Shown: positions 29,668 through 40,728, numbered from the stretch's first letter. The stretch is DNA of 64,000 nucleotides from Sphingomonadaceae bacterium (GCA_025359425.1 JANYGC010000099.1:1-64000); one strand, 5' to 3'. Notes: generated from the sequence alone by a model not told the origin. Program-made: numbers and translations.

Positions 29668-30411
29668 ATGCAAGTCCATCCGCTCCTCGCCCCGGTCATC
29701 GACCTGGTGTTCCCGCCGCGCTGTCCGCTGTGCGGTGCGGGGCTGGCGGCGCAAACCGGGCTGTGCGCCGGGTGCTGGGCAGGGCTGGCCGTGCCAGGCG
29801 ATCCGGCCTGTGCAGCGTGCCAGCGTCCGCTCGAAGCCGGCACTTCCGCCGGGACGCTGTGCGCGCCGTGCCTCGCGCAGAAGCCGCGTCACGATGGGAT
29901 CGCTGCGGGGACGCTCTACAACGATACCTCGCGGCGGCTGGTGCTCGCGCTCAAGCACGGCCACCGCATCGCGCTGGCTCCGCTGCTGGCGCGGCTGATC
30001 GCGGCGCAATTGCCAGAGGAGATCGGACCGGGCTGGCTGGTCGTGCCGGTGCCGCTGCACCGTTGGCGGTTGTGGAGCCGGGGGTTCAACCAATCGGCGC
30101 TGCTGGCCCGCGAACTGGCGCTGGCGAGCGGGGCGGAGTTGCTGGTCGATGGTCTGATCCGGACCAAACGGACGCCGCCGCTGGGCGGACTGGGCCGGAC
30201 GGCCCGGGCCCGGGCCTTGTCGGGCGCTATCCAGCTCAATCCCCGCCAAGCCGGTCACCTAAACGGAGCCAAGGTCCTGCTGGTCGACGATGTCCTGACC
30301 AGCGGCGCCACCAGCGACGCTTGCGTCCGGGCGCTCAAGCGTGGCGGTGCGGAACAAGTCGTGCTGGCCTGCTTCGCCCGGGTGCTCGATGAAGCGCTGC
30401 ATCTTGCTTGA
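29668..30411 (+). CDS. ComF family protein
   Basis: Cys-rich N-terminus, PRTase motif VLLVDDVLTSGATSDACVRALKRGGA. Confidence 0.92.
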   Translation: MQVHPLLAPVIDLVFPPRCPLCGAGLAAQTGLCAGCWAGLAVPGDPACAACQRPLEAGTSAGTLCAPCLAQKPRHDGIAAGTLYNDTSRRLVLALKHGHRIALAPLLARLIAAQLPEEIGPGWLVVPVPLHRWRLWSRGFNQSALLARELALASGAELLVDGLIRTKRTPPLGGLGRTARARALSGAIQLNPRQAGHLNGAKVLLVDDVLTSGATSDACVRALKRGGAEQVVLACFARVLDEALHLA

Positions 30412-30426
30412 ATGCTCGGAAGCCCA

Positions 30427-30459
30427 AACAAAAACGCCCGGAACCGAAGCTCCGGGCGT
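30427..30459 (-). terminator. Rho-independent terminator on minus strand
   Basis: ACGCCCGGA-loop-TCCGGGCGT followed by TTTTTGTTT on the minus strand. Confidence 0.75.
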
Positions 30460-30640
30460 CCTCGTGACGAAACTCTCAAGGCGCCACTTGCGTGGTATGG
30501 CAGCTCCCCCTTCGGGCTGCCGCGCCCAATCCCTCATGCGGGTGGTTCCCTGAACCTGACCATCGGCCTTACCGCCGCAACTGAATCACCGAATCCTTGT
30601 CCGATTGAAAGAGCCAAGCGTGCAACCCGCATTTTTTGAT
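30459..30640 (-). ncRNA. Candidate structured intergenic RNA, family unassigned; 5' end not defined
   Basis: Serial hairpins (GGTTCAGGGAACC, GGCAGC..GCTGCC, CCACGCAAGTGG, CGTCACGAGGACG) ending in the 30427-30459 terminator; no convincing CDS. Confidence 0.35.
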
Positions 30641-30675
30641 CGACACATGTGGTTATCTTGCAACAAGGGAATGGT

Positions 30676-31053
30676 ATGACCGAAGCCAAGCAACACGATT
30701 TCGAGCAAGGGTTCGAGCTTGCGCCCAAGTTCGATGCCAACGGGTTGTTGAGCGCCGTAGTCGTCGATGCCGATAGCCGCGACGTGCTGATGGTCGCGTT
30801 CATGGACAGCGAAGCGCTCGCCAAAACGCGCGCGTCGGGGCTGGCGCACTTCCATTCCCGCTCGCGCGGGCGGTTGTGGCTCAAGGGTGAAAGTTCGGGC
30901 AACACAATGAAGGTCGAAGAGCTCCGGATCGATTGCGATCAGGATGCGGTGGTGCTGCTGGTGCGCCCGGCTGGGCCGGCTTGCCACACCGGGGAACGCA
31001 GCTGCTTCTACCGCCGCCTGGATGGCGACCGGCTCGAACGCCTGCCTGATTGA
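30676..31053 (+). CDS. hisI: Phosphoribosyl-AMP cyclohydrolase
   Basis: GLLSAVVVDADSRDVLMVAFMDSEALAKT, FHSRSRGRLWLKGESSGNTM, CHTGERSCFYRRL. Confidence 0.95.
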   Translation: MTEAKQHDFEQGFELAPKFDANGLLSAVVVDADSRDVLMVAFMDSEALAKTRASGLAHFHSRSRGRLWLKGESSGNTMKVEELRIDCDQDAVVLLVRPAGPACHTGERSCFYRRLDGDRLERLPD

Positions 31054-31054
31054 C

Positions 31055-31072
31055 GCTTACGTAAAGGTAAGC
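31055..31072. promoter_or_regulatory. Putative MerR-family operator
   Basis: GCTTACGTAAAGGTAAGC 13 bp before the MerR gene start. Confidence 0.55.
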
Positions 31073-31084
31073 TAATATCTCGTT

Positions 31085-31534
31085 ATGGATAATCTCGCTG
31101 CTTCCCCCTCGAGCCATGACGGCGCACACCTCGACACGCCCGATGCGTTGCAGCGCGAGCAGTTCGCCATTTCGGATCTGACTGCCGAATTCGACGTGAC
31201 CGCGCGCGCGCTGCGGTTCTACGAGGACGAAGGCCTGATCGCCCCGGCGCGGATCGGCTTGACCCGGGTCTATTCAAAGCGCGACCGGGCGCGGCTGGCA
31301 TGGATCCTGCGCGCCAAGAACGTCGGCTTCAGTCTGACCGAGATCAAGGAAATGATCGATCTCTACGATCTGGGCGATGGCCGGGTCGAGCAGCGCCGGG
31401 TAACGCTTGAACGGTGCCGCGCCAAGGCCGAACGGCTGCGCCAGCAGCGCGACGATCTCGATGCGGCGATCACCGAGTTGTCGCAGTTTATCACGCTCGT
31501 CGAAAATATTGACCCCGCCGCCGCCAAGGCTTGA
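31085..31534 (+). CDS. MerR family transcriptional regulator
   Basis: FAISDLTAEFDVTARALRFYEDEGLIAPARIGLTRVYSKRDRARLAWILRAKNVGFSLTEIKEMIDLYD. Confidence 0.93.
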   Translation: MDNLAASPSSHDGAHLDTPDALQREQFAISDLTAEFDVTARALRFYEDEGLIAPARIGLTRVYSKRDRARLAWILRAKNVGFSLTEIKEMIDLYDLGDGRVEQRRVTLERCRAKAERLRQQRDDLDAAITELSQFITLVENIDPAAAKA

Positions 31535-31557
31535 GCGGCGCGTCCAAGGAACCTGCC

Positions 31558-33360
31558 ATGCCGATCTACCAAGCGCCAACGCGCGATACCAGGTTCGTGA
31601 TCAACGAAGTTCTCAAGCTGGAGAGCTACGGCAACCTGCCGGGGTTCGAGGCGGCAACACCGGACTTGGTCGACACCGTGGTCGAGGAATTCGGCAAATT
31701 CGTCTCGGAAGTTCTCGCCCCGCTCAATGCGGTGGGTGACCGCGAGGGCTGCACCCGCCATCCCGATGGTTCGGTCACCACGCCGACCGGGTTCAAGGCC
31801 GCGTTTGACGAGTTCCGCGCGGCAGGCTGGGGCACCCTGGCTGCGCCGGAAGAATTCGGCGGACAGGGCCTCCCGCATGTGCTCGGTTTCGTAGCGCAGG
31901 AATTCATCGCCACCGCCAACCAGGGCTTCGGAATGTATCCGGGGCTGACCGACGGCGCGATCTCGGCGATCATCGCAAAGGGCTCATCCGAACAGCAAGC
32001 CAAATATTTGCCCAAGATGATCAGCCACGAATGGCTCGGCACGATGAACCTGACCGAGCCGCAATGCGGCACCGATTTGGGCTTGATCCGCACTCGCGCC
32101 GTACCCGCGCTCGACGGGTCCTATGCGATCACCGGGACCAAGATCTTCATTTCGGCGGGCGAACATGACCTGACCGAAAACATTATCCACTTGGTGCTGG
32201 CCAAGACCCCCGGTGCTCCAGATAGTTCCAAGGGCATCTCGCTGTTTATCGTCCCCAAGTTTCTGGTGAACGACGATGGCTCGCTCGGCGCACGCAACGC
32301 AGTGTCGTGCGGCAGCCTTGAACACAAGATGGGGATCCACGGCAACGCGACTTGCGTGATGAATTACGACGGCGCGGCTGGCTGGCTGGTCGGCGAGGAG
32401 AACAAAGGCCTCGCCGCCATGTTCATCATGATGAATGCGGCGCGGCTTGGCGTCGGCGTGCAGGGTCTGGGTCAAGCCGAGGTCGCTTATCAGAACGCCG
32501 TCAAATACGCCCATGAGCGCCGCCAGGGCCGCGCGCTGACTGGTCCTGCTGAGCCGGCCGAGGAGGCCGATACATTGTTCGTCCACCCCGACGTGCGGCG
32601 CATGCTGATGGATGCCAAGGCCTTCACCGAGGGCATGCGTGCGCTGTGCCTGTGGGGTGCCTTGCAGGTCGACTTGACGCACAAAGCCGCAAGCGAGGAC
32701 GAACGCGTCCGCGCCGACTTGCTGATCAGCCTGCTAACCCCGGTGATCAAGGGTTACGGCACCGACAAGGGCTTTGAGACTTGCGTCAATATGCAGCAGG
32801 TGTTCGGCGGTCACGGCTATATTGAGGAATGGGGGATGAGCCAATTCGTGCGCGATGCCCGCATTACCCAGATCTACGAAGGGGCCAACGGGGTCCAGGC
32901 GATGGACCTGGTCGGACGCAAATTGGGGCAGGGCGGCGGAGCAGCGGTTCAGGCGTTGTTCGCGCTGGTCGACAGCGAATGTACCGCTGCCAAGAGCAAG
33001 CCCGAGCTGGCCGACCTCGCCGACCGGGTCGAGAAGGCCAATGGCGAACTCAAGGCAGCAACCATGTGGCTGATGCAGAACGGCATGGCCAATCCGAACA
33101 ATGCCGGGGCCGGTGCACATCACTACATGCACATCATGGGGATCGTCGCGCTGGGTCTGATGTGGTTGCGCATGGGCGAAGTCGCGGTTGCGGCGTTGGC
33201 GGGGCCTGCAAGCGACAGGGCATTTTATGAAGCCAAGCTCGTCACCGCGCGGTACTTCGGCGAACGCTTCACGCCGGATGCCGGTTCGCTGCGCCGCAAG
33301 ATCGAAACCGGTGCGGCGACTATGATGGAACTGCCGATTGAGGCGTTTGCAACTGCTTGA
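31558..33360 (+). CDS. Acyl-CoA dehydrogenase (DmdC-like long form)
   Basis: MNLTEPQCGTDLGLIRTRA, QVFGGHGYIEEWGMSQFVRDARITQIYEGANGVQAMDLVGRKL. Confidence 0.95.
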   Translation: MPIYQAPTRDTRFVINEVLKLESYGNLPGFEAATPDLVDTVVEEFGKFVSEVLAPLNAVGDREGCTRHPDGSVTTPTGFKAAFDEFRAAGWGTLAAPEEFGGQGLPHVLGFVAQEFIATANQGFGMYPGLTDGAISAIIAKGSSEQQAKYLPKMISHEWLGTMNLTEPQCGTDLGLIRTRAVPALDGSYAITGTKIFISAGEHDLTENIIHLVLAKTPGAPDSSKGISLFIVPKFLVNDDGSLGARNAVSCGSLEHKMGIHGNATCVMNYDGAAGWLVGEENKGLAAMFIMMNAARLGVGVQGLGQAEVAYQNAVKYAHERRQGRALTGPAEPAEEADTLFVHPDVRRMLMDAKAFTEGMRALCLWGALQVDLTHKAASEDERVRADLLISLLTPVIKGYGTDKGFETCVNMQQVFGGHGYIEEWGMSQFVRDARITQIYEGANGVQAMDLVGRKLGQGGGAAVQALFALVDSECTAAKSKPELADLADRVEKANGELKAATMWLMQNGMANPNNAGAGAHHYMHIMGIVALGLMWLRMGEVAVAALAGPASDRAFYEAKLVTARYFGERFTPDAGSLRRKIETGAATMMELPIEAFATA

Positions 33361-33391
33361 CCTCTTCAAAGTGCTTACCTAAGCGCGGGAA

Positions 33392-34240
33392 ATGCAACCA
33401 AAAACTCTCGCGCCCGGTTTTCGTGAACGTCATCATGATGCGATCTGGGCTGCGCTGTGGCCGGTGCGCATGTGGTTCACCCGGTTCCCGATCCATCGCG
33501 GCAAGGGACTGCTGTTCAGGCACGTGATATTGCCCGCCTTGCCGCCTGAACCGGCAAGCTTTGCTTACGAGCTGCCGCATGGCGAGACCATCGATCTGCG
33601 CTACCGCGAAGATCTGGGGACACTCGTGCTGTTTCACGGCGGCTATGAAGACCGCGAGATTGCCGAATTGTGCAAATTCATTGCGCGCGGTGGGACAGCC
33701 TTCGACGTCGGCGCAAACATCGGCCTGTCGGCACTCGAATTTTCCAGGACCATCGGCGCCAAAGGCAAGGTCATTGCGTTCGAACCGCACCCTGACACGG
33801 CGGCACGCTTGCGCGCCAACCTTGACCGAAACAAGGCTGGGAATGTCGAAATCCTCCAGTCTGCGGTCGGTGCGGCGCCCGGCACGATCACCTTCAACGA
33901 AAGCAGCGATGCCACGCTTAGCTCGGCGACCGTCATTCCCCGCAATTTGGTACGTTCCTTCGACGTGCCCTTGACCACTGTCGACCTGGCGTGGGCCGAC
34001 AAGGGCAGGCCGGTCGTATCGGTGCTCAAGATCGATGTCGAAGGCGGGGAACTGGCAGTGCTGCAAGGCGCGGGCGAACTGCTGGCGCGCGATCATCCGG
34101 CGATTTTGCTTGAGGCGTGGGGGGCGGCGCAACTCGATCCGATCCACGCTCTGCTGACATCCGCTGGTTATGCCCGCCATCAGCCGCAAGGGTTCGAACC
34201 GCGCAATTACCTCTATCTGGCCGACAACGCTCAGGTTTGA
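33392..34240 (+). CDS. FkbM family methyltransferase
   Basis: GGTAFDVGANIGLSALEFSRTIGAKGKVIAFEPHPDTAARLRANL, LKIDVEGGELAVLQGA. Confidence 0.92.
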   Translation: MQPKTLAPGFRERHHDAIWAALWPVRMWFTRFPIHRGKGLLFRHVILPALPPEPASFAYELPHGETIDLRYREDLGTLVLFHGGYEDREIAELCKFIARGGTAFDVGANIGLSALEFSRTIGAKGKVIAFEPHPDTAARLRANLDRNKAGNVEILQSAVGAAPGTITFNESSDATLSSATVIPRNLVRSFDVPLTTVDLAWADKGRPVVSVLKIDVEGGELAVLQGAGELLARDHPAILLEAWGAAQLDPIHALLTSAGYARHQPQGFEPRNYLYLADNAQV

Positions 34241-34938
34241 GCAAACACCTCATCGAACAAGCTCAGCATCGCTGCCCAGCTTTGCCGGTCTGCGCTGGCA
34301 TCGTAGCTGGTCGGGCCGCCCGCCGGCGGCGGGTTGGGGTTGGTGAAGCCGTGGCCAACACCAGAGTAGCTGTGGAAATGCCAGTTGGCTCCGGCGGCAT
34401 CCATTTCTTCCCAAAACGCGACGACCTGCGCTCGCGAAACCAAAGCATCGGCATCGCCGTGACAGACCAGAATCCGTGGGCCGATCGGACCGCCGAGCGG
34501 AGCCTTGCGTCCGGTATCGAGGATCCCGTGGAAACTCGCTACTACTGCCAGATCGGAATTTTCGCGGGCAAGCTCGAGGATTGCCTGTCCGCCCATGCAG
34601 AACCCGATCGCAGCGCGCGGCAAACCGGGTGATGTGACCTCGAGCGCAGCCAGACCCGCGCGAAGGCGAGCCCGGTACAATTCGACATCGCCGCGCAGCG
34701 CTCCGGCGAGTTTTATTGCACCGGGGAAATCGGCAACCGGTGCGCCATAAAAGTCGGCAACCAACGCAAGATAACCTTGCTCGGCCAGTGCCTGCGCCTT
34801 GGCTTCAACAGCGGGCGTGATGTTCATAATCGTCGGGAAAACCAGCACGGCCGCGCGTACTGGCCCCGCCGGCCGCGCCAACCACCCGGTCAGCGCCGTC
34901 CCAGCATCGGCGTATTCAATCCGTTCGAGCGCGCTCAT
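34231..34938 (-). CDS. Dienelactone hydrolase family protein
   Basis: [27 protein letters not shown]. Confidence 0.92.
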   Translation of the reverse strand: MSALERIEYADAGTALTGWLARPAGPVRAAVLVFPTIMNITPAVEAKAQALAEQGYLALVADFYGAPVADFPGAIKLAGALRGDVELYRARLRAGLAALEVTSPGLPRAAIGFCMGGQAILELARENSDLAVVASFHGILDTGRKAPLGGPIGPRILVCHGDADALVSRAQVVAFWEEMDAAGANWHFHSYSGVGHGFTNPNPPPAGGPTSYDASADRQSWAAMLSLFDEVFAQT

Positions 34939-35852
34939 TCGGGCAGGAAGTCCGGCACCGACAGATAGCGCTCGCCAGTGTCGTAGTTGAACCCGAGCAC
35001 ACGCGCATTGGCAGGTAGATCGGGAAGCTTCTGCGCGATCGCCGCCAGTGTTGCCCCCGAACTTATCCCAACCAGCATGCCTTCCTCGCGAGCGCAGCGG
35101 CGGGCCATTTCCTTGGCGTCGGCGGGATCGACCTGAATCGCTCCGTCAATCACCTGGGTGTGGAGATTGGCGGGAATGAACCCGGCACCAATCCCCTGGA
35201 TCGGGTGCGGCGCGGGCTGTCCGCCCGAAATAACCGGAGACAGCGTTGGCTCGACCGCCCAGGCCTGCATCCCCGGCCATTTGGCCTTCAGCATTTCGGC
35301 GCAGCCGGTCAGGTGCCCGCCAGTGCCAACCCCGGTGATCAGCGCATCAAGCGGGGTGTCGGCGAAATCGGCAAAGATTTCCTGCGCGGTGGTGCGGTGG
35401 TGAATGGCGATGTTGGCGGGGTTTTCGAACTGCTGCGGCATCCATGCGCCCGGCGTGCCGGCAACCAGCTCGTGCGCGCGTTCGATTGCACCCTTCATGC
35501 CTTTTTCGCGCGGGGTCAGGTCGAAGGTCGCGCCATAGGCGAGCATCAGCCGCCGCCGCTCGATCGACATCGATTCGGGCATGACCAGCACCAGGGTGTA
35601 GCCTTTGACCGCTGCTGCCATGGCGAGCCCGATCCCGGTGTTGCCGCTGGTCGGCTCGACAATCGTTCCGCCCGGTTGGAGGCTGCCGTCGGCTTCGGCA
35701 GCTTCGATCATCGCCAGGCCAATCCGGTCCTTGATCGACCCGCCGGGGTTCGATCGCTCGCTCTTCACCCATACTTCGTGATCCGGGAACATTCGCGCCA
35801 GACGGATGTGCGGGGTGTTGCCGATGGTGGCGAGGACGCTGTCAGCCTTCAT
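34935..35852 (-). CDS. cysK: Cysteine synthase A
   Basis: [51 protein letters not shown]. Confidence 0.95.
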   Translation of the reverse strand: MKADSVLATIGNTPHIRLARMFPDHEVWVKSERSNPGGSIKDRIGLAMIEAAEADGSLQPGGTIVEPTSGNTGIGLAMAAAVKGYTLVLVMPESMSIERRRLMLAYGATFDLTPREKGMKGAIERAHELVAGTPGAWMPQQFENPANIAIHHRTTAQEIFADFADTPLDALITGVGTGGHLTGCAEMLKAKWPGMQAWAVEPTLSPVISGGQPAPHPIQGIGAGFIPANLHTQVIDGAIQVDPADAKEMARRCAREEGMLVGISSGATLAAIAQKLPDLPANARVLGFNYDTGERYLSVPDFLPE

Positions 35853-37114
35853 TTCACGGTTTCCTTCTTGCGATAGTGCGGGGCGAATGTCTTGGCCCGC
35901 TTGAGTTCGGGGAACAGCCCGGTCCAGATTGCGGTGATAACAATAGCCCCCGCGCCGCCCAGTGCAACCGCAGCGACCGGCCCCAGAAACGCGGCGGCCA
36001 GCCCCGATTGCATCTCGCCCAACTCGTTCGAGGCGGAAATGGCGAGGCCGGAAATCGAAGACACCCGGCCGCGCATCTCGTCGGGCGTGTTGAGCTGCAC
36101 CAGCGTGCTGCGGATGAACACCGAAATCGCATCGGCACCGCCGAGCAGGGCCAGAGTGCCGAGCGACAGTACGAAATTGGTCGACAAGCCGAACACCAGC
36201 GTGGCGAGCCCGTAGCCCGCAACCGCCCAGAGCATTTTGGCCCCGACATTGCGAGCGATCGGACGGAACCCAAGGTAGATCGCCACCAGCGAAGCACCCA
36301 GCGCTGGTGCCGCCCGCATCAGTCCCAGCCCTTCATCCCCGACATGCAGCACGTCATAGGCAAAGGCTGGCATCATTGCGGTCGCACCGCCGAGCAGCAC
36401 GGCGAACAGATCGAGCGAGACGCAGCCGAGCAGGAACCGGTCGCGCCAGACGAATTTGGCACCATCGCCCATCAGCTTGAGTGGCGGTTCCTTGGCCGCA
36501 GCCGGCGGAGCGCGGTGGCGGATCGCGAGCAATGCGCCGATGGCCAGCAGCAGGGTAGCGGCCGAGAACCAATACGGCAGTGCATGGTTGCGCGCGAGCA
36601 GGAACCCGCCCAGCGCAGGTCCCAGCACTGCGGCCGATTGCCAAGCGAGCGAGCTGATTGCGATGGCTTTGGGCAACAATTCCGCAGGAACCACATTGGG
36701 CACGATCGCGCTGAGCGACGGCCCGATAAAGACTCGCGCCGCCCCGTACAGCGCGGCCAAGGCAAACAGCAGCAGCAAGGTCAGGACACCACGCGCATTG
36801 GCGAGGGCCAAGGCAATAGCGATGAGCAGATCGACTGCCGTGGCGACGGCCGCGACATAGCGCCGGTCCATCCGGTCTGCGACAAGGCCTGCAAGCGGGG
36901 TCAGGATCAGGAACGGAATGAACTGGGTCAGGCCAAGCACCCCGAGCATGAACGAGGCCTGCTGCTCGTTCATGCCATAGGTCGTACGCGCGATCTGGTA
37001 GGTTTGCGCCCCGATCACCACCACCATCGCAGTGGTCGCCGCGACCGAAATGAACCGGGCCAGCCAGATCAGGCGGAAGTCGCGGACTTGCAGGGGATGG
37101 GTAGCGGCGCTCAC
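35849..37114 (-). CDS. MFS transporter (DHA3/EntS-like)
   Basis: 12-TM type sequence with MFS motif [13 protein letters not shown]. Confidence 0.9.
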   Translation of the reverse strand: MSAATHPLQVRDFRLIWLARFISVAATTAMVVVIGAQTYQIARTTYGMNEQQASFMLGVLGLTQFIPFLILTPLAGLVADRMDRRYVAAVATAVDLLIAIALALANARGVLTLLLLFALAALYGAARVFIGPSLSAIVPNVVPAELLPKAIAISSLAWQSAAVLGPALGGFLLARNHALPYWFSAATLLLAIGALLAIRHRAPPAAAKEPPLKLMGDGAKFVWRDRFLLGCVSLDLFAVLLGGATAMMPAFAYDVLHVGDEGLGLMRAAPALGASLVAIYLGFRPIARNVGAKMLWAVAGYGLATLVFGLSTNFVLSLGTLALLGGADAISVFIRSTLVQLNTPDEMRGRVSSISGLAISASNELGEMQSGLAAAFLGPVAAVALGGAGAIVITAIWTGLFPELKRAKTFAPHYRKKETVK

Positions 37115-37227
37115 CCCTCAGCCATGGCAGCGCGGGATGGGCTTGCCAAGACAGGTGTTGCTTGGGCGGGTTAAACGGCGGCTTTAGAGCAACCGTCGAA
37201 GCTGCTTAACGCAAACGACGCAAGCGC

Positions 37228-37566
37228 TTAGCGTGAGCGGCGGAGCCGCGGGTTAGGCTGGAGCGCATCGATCATCCGCATGAAATCCTCGAGACGGACA
37301 ATCCGCTCGAACTGGAACCCGGCGCGGCCCTCGGCCACCCAGATCAGGTGAGCTTCGATCCGGCCCAGTTCGGGCAAGCGGATTATAACGCGTTCGCCGC
37401 GGGTCAGATCAAGATCGCCCTCAACCATGAAGCCATGCGCCGAGACGTTGACCACATGCAGATGCACGTCACCAAGCCGGCGGTGCTCGCCGATAACCTT
37501 GTAGTCGACCGGATGCCGCGCCGCACGGCGCAGATCGGTAACCGATAGTTGAGCTCCTGCGCCCAT
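37228..37566 (-). CDS. PilZ domain protein
   Basis: RRAARHPVDYKVIGEHRR...VNVSAHGFMVEGD. Confidence 0.85.
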   Translation of the reverse strand: MGAGAQLSVTDLRRAARHPVDYKVIGEHRRLGDVHLHVVNVSAHGFMVEGDLDLTRGERVIIRLPELGRIEAHLIWVAEGRAGFQFERIVRLEDFMRMIDALQPNPRLRRSR

Positions 37567-37641
37567 GTTCCCGAATGCCTCCCGCTTTTCGAACGTATCG
37601 AGCAGGCAATTTGCACGGGAAAGACAAAGATTGCGTAAACT

Positions 37642-37659
37642 ACGGCAAAATTTTGCCGT
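37642..37659. repeat. Perfect 18-bp palindrome ACGGCAAAATTTTGCCGT
   Basis: Seen directly; abuts the tyrS stop codon. Confidence 0.9.
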
Positions 37660-38933
37660 CAGGTCGGCCGAATTATGCCGTGTTTTTTCTTTCCGGCGGA
37701 CAAGCGCCGTTCGGTTCCGCCCCTGATATGCGCGGATTCGTCGGTTATCGAAGCGCCATCAAGCCGCGCACCGCCGCCGGCAATGAGGCGCTTGGCTTCA
37801 CCGCGGCTGGCGGCAAAACCCAATCCGACCAGCGCGTCGACTACGCTGATTCCGTCGGCTGGCATGGCAAGCACAGGGAGATTGCTTGGTGCAGCAGTTC
37901 CAATTGACGCCGCGAGCTCAAGCCCAGTAAGTGAAACAGTCACATCATTTTTGCGGAATGTGCTGTTGGCCGTCGCGTTTGCTTCCGCAGCCGCTTCACG
38001 GCTTCGGCAAATCGTAGTCACTTCATTGGCAAGCACGATCTTGGCGGCATTTATTTCGCTTCCGCCAAGGGCCTCAAGCCGGGCAATTTCGTCGAGCGGC
38101 AGATCGGTGAACAGCCGCAGGAACCGGCCCACGTCGCGGTCATCCGCGTTGCGCCAGTATTGCCAGAAATCGTAGGCGGGCAGGGCGTCGTCATTGAGCC
38201 ACACTGCCCCCGCCGCAGTCTTGCCCATCTTCGCGCCGTCGGCGGTGGTCAGCAGCGGCGTGGTCAGCCCGAAGACTTCCGTGCTTTCCATCCGCCGGGT
38301 GAGTTCGATCCCGTTGACGATATTGCCCCACTGGTCGGACCCGCCCATCTGCAGGCGGCAGCCATGATGCAGCGCCAGTTCGCGGAAATCGTAGGCTTGC
38401 AGGATCATGTAGTTGAATTCGAGGAAGGTCAGCGGCTGCTCGCGCTCGAGCCGCAGCTTGACCGAATCGAAGGTCAGCATGCGGTTGATCGTGAAATGCG
38501 GCCCGACATCGCGCAGCAATTCGACATAACCAAGCTGGCTGAGCCAGGCATCGTTATCGACCATCACCGCGTCGGTCGGGCCGTCGCCAAAGGTCAGATA
38601 GCGTTCGAACACCTGCCGGATCGAGGCAATGTTGGCCTGGATGCCATCGGAAGTGAGGAGTTTGCGACTCTCATCCTTGCCCGATGGATCGCCGACTTTG
38701 GTGGTCCCGCCGCCCATCAGCACGATCGGCTTGTGCCCGGCCTGCTGCAAGCGGCGCAGCAACATGATCTGAACCAGTGATCCCACATGCAGCGACGGCG
38801 CGGTGGCATCAAAGCCGATATAGCCGGGCACGACCTGCTTGCTCGCAAGCGCATCGAGCGCCGCCGCGTCGGTGGCTTGATGAATGTAGCCGCGTTCGTC
38901 GAGCAGGCGGAGCAGGGGTGAAGTGTATGTCAT
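37659..38933 (-). CDS. tyrS: Tyrosine--tRNA ligase
   Basis: [54 protein letters not shown]. Confidence 0.97.
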   Translation of the reverse strand: MTYTSPLLRLLDERGYIHQATDAAALDALASKQVVPGYIGFDATAPSLHVGSLVQIMLLRRLQQAGHKPIVLMGGGTTKVGDPSGKDESRKLLTSDGIQANIASIRQVFERYLTFGDGPTDAVMVDNDAWLSQLGYVELLRDVGPHFTINRMLTFDSVKLRLEREQPLTFLEFNYMILQAYDFRELALHHGCRLQMGGSDQWGNIVNGIELTRRMESTEVFGLTTPLLTTADGAKMGKTAAGAVWLNDDALPAYDFWQYWRNADDRDVGRFLRLFTDLPLDEIARLEALGGSEINAAKIVLANEVTTICRSREAAAEANATANSTFRKNDVTVSLTGLELAASIGTAAPSNLPVLAMPADGISVVDALVGLGFAASRGEAKRLIAGGGARLDGASITDESAHIRGGTERRLSAGKKKHGIIRPT

Positions 38934-39014
38934 TGCGGGCGGGCCAATAGCAGGACAACGTCCCAAGCCCAAGTCCCGCTTGCCCGGCTCGCGCGCGGCG
39001 GGCATGAGGCGGCG

Positions 39015-39527
39015 ATGCATTCACTCGTTCTGCACCCCGATTGCCCGCCCGGCTCGATCACCGCGATCGAAGCTTTGATCGAACCGACTCCGACAGGCTG
39101 CCGCGCGGTGTTTGTCGTGCGCGGTGACATGGGCCAAGTTGCTTTGCCAGCGATCGATTCACCCGGCCGGTTCGACAATCTGTGGAAGTCGACCTGCTTC
39201 GAGATATTCTGGAGCCACGACGGCACCGCGTACCGCGAGTTCAACCTGTCACCATCGACACGCTGGGCTTGCTATGATTTCGATGCATTCCGCGTCGGCA
39301 TGCGCAATGCTCCGGCTGAAATCGAAATCACTGTGAGCGCCAGCCCCACCGAGCTGCGACTTGAGGCGCAGATCAGGTCCGACTTGCCGGTCCCAGCGAC
39401 AGTTGCGCTCAACGGTATCATCGAGGATCACGACGGTGTAAACCGATTTTGGGCGCTGGCTTTCCGCCGCGGAACACCTGAATTTCACGCTACCGAATGC
39501 CGCGCGCTGGCGCTCGAGGCGGGATGA
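39015..39527 (+). CDS. DOMON-like domain protein
   Basis: [38 protein letters not shown]. Confidence 0.75.
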   Translation: MHSLVLHPDCPPGSITAIEALIEPTPTGCRAVFVVRGDMGQVALPAIDSPGRFDNLWKSTCFEIFWSHDGTAYREFNLSPSTRWACYDFDAFRVGMRNAPAEIEITVSASPTELRLEAQIRSDLPVPATVALNGIIEDHDGVNRFWALAFRRGTPEFHATECRALALEAG

Positions 39528-40726
39528 GCGTCCAATTCGGCATCGATCGGCTGCTGGCCGACCCGGCCTTGCGCGCGCCTCTCGAAGGCAAGCGCGTGGC
39601 ATTGGTGGCGCACCCAGCCTCGGTCACCGCTGACCTGACCCATTCGCTTGACGCGTTGATTTCCGCCGGGGTCAACGTCTGCTCGGCATTCGGACCGCAG
39701 CACGGCCTCAAGGGCGACAAGCAGGACAATATGGTCGAGAGCCCTGACGAGCTCGATCCGCATTACAATATCCCGATTTTCAGTCTCTACGGCGAGGTGC
39801 GTCGGCCCAGTGGCCAGATGATGAGCACCGCCGACGTGTTCCTGTTCGACCTGCAGGACCTTGGCTGCCGGATCTACACCTTCGTCACCACGCTGCTCTA
39901 CTTGCTAGAGGCGGCGTCGGGATCCGGCAAAACGGTGTGGGTGCTTGATCGGCCCAATCCCGCAGGACGCCCGATCGAGGGCCTGAGCCTGCTACCGGGC
40001 CACGAAAGCTTTGTCGGCGCTGGGCCGATGCCGATGCGCCATGGGCTGACTCTGGGCGAAATGGGCCAGTGGTTCATCGAACACTTCAAGCTCGACGTGG
40101 ATTACCGGGTGATCGCGATGGAGGGCTGGGAGCCGGATGGCGCTGGCTTCGGCTGGCCGGAAAGCCGGATCTGGATCAACCCCAGTCCCAATGCAGCAAA
40201 CGTCAATATGGCGCGCGCCTATGCCGGGACGGTGATGCTTGAGGGCGCGAACCTGAGCGAAGGGCGCGGCACCACCCGTCCGCTCGAAGTACTGTTCGGG
40301 GCGCCCGATCTCGATGCCCGCGCGGTGCTGGGTGAGATGCGCAGGCTGGTGCCTGACTGGCTGGCGGGCGCGGCCTTGCGCGAATGCTGGTTCACCCCGA
40401 CGTTCCACAAGCACGCGGGCGCGCTGTGCAGCGGATTGATGATCCATGCCGAAGGCGCGTTATATGATCACCACGCGTTCCGCCCGTGGCGGATGCAGGC
40501 GTTGGCCTTCAAGGCAATCCGCAACCTGCATCCCGAATACGCGCTGTGGCGAGACTTTGCCTATGAGTACGAGTTTGATCGGCTGGCGATCGACGTGATC
40601 AATGGCGGCCCAGGCCTGCGCGAGTGGGTCGACAATGCAGCTGCGTTGCCGGGTGACCTTGAGGCCTTGACCGTGCCCGATGAAGAGGCCTGGCGCGAAA
40701 CAGTGCGGCCGCTGCTGCTGTACTGA
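39524..40726 (+). CDS. DUF1343 protein, NamZ-type exo-beta-N-acetylmuramidase
   Basis: GKRVALVAHPASVTADLTHSLDALISAGVNVCSAFGPQHGLKGDKQDNMVES, WVLDRPNPAGR; ATGA overlap with upstream gene. Confidence 0.88.
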   Translation: MSVQFGIDRLLADPALRAPLEGKRVALVAHPASVTADLTHSLDALISAGVNVCSAFGPQHGLKGDKQDNMVESPDELDPHYNIPIFSLYGEVRRPSGQMMSTADVFLFDLQDLGCRIYTFVTTLLYLLEAASGSGKTVWVLDRPNPAGRPIEGLSLLPGHESFVGAGPMPMRHGLTLGEMGQWFIEHFKLDVDYRVIAMEGWEPDGAGFGWPESRIWINPSPNAANVNMARAYAGTVMLEGANLSEGRGTTRPLEVLFGAPDLDARAVLGEMRRLVPDWLAGAALRECWFTPTFHKHAGALCSGLMIHAEGALYDHHAFRPWRMQALAFKAIRNLHPEYALWRDFAYEYEFDRLAIDVINGGPGLREWVDNAAALPGDLEALTVPDEEAWRETVRPLLLY

Positions 40727-40728
40727 CC

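Noticed and set aside
30459-30640. 6S RNA (ssrS) identity for the comF-hisI interval, from CCCTGAACC on + strand and ATACCAC..GTGGCGC on - strand
   Set aside because: The two resemblances to E. coli 6S lie on opposite strands and I could not draw the closing stem and central bubble; kept as an unassigned RNA candidate
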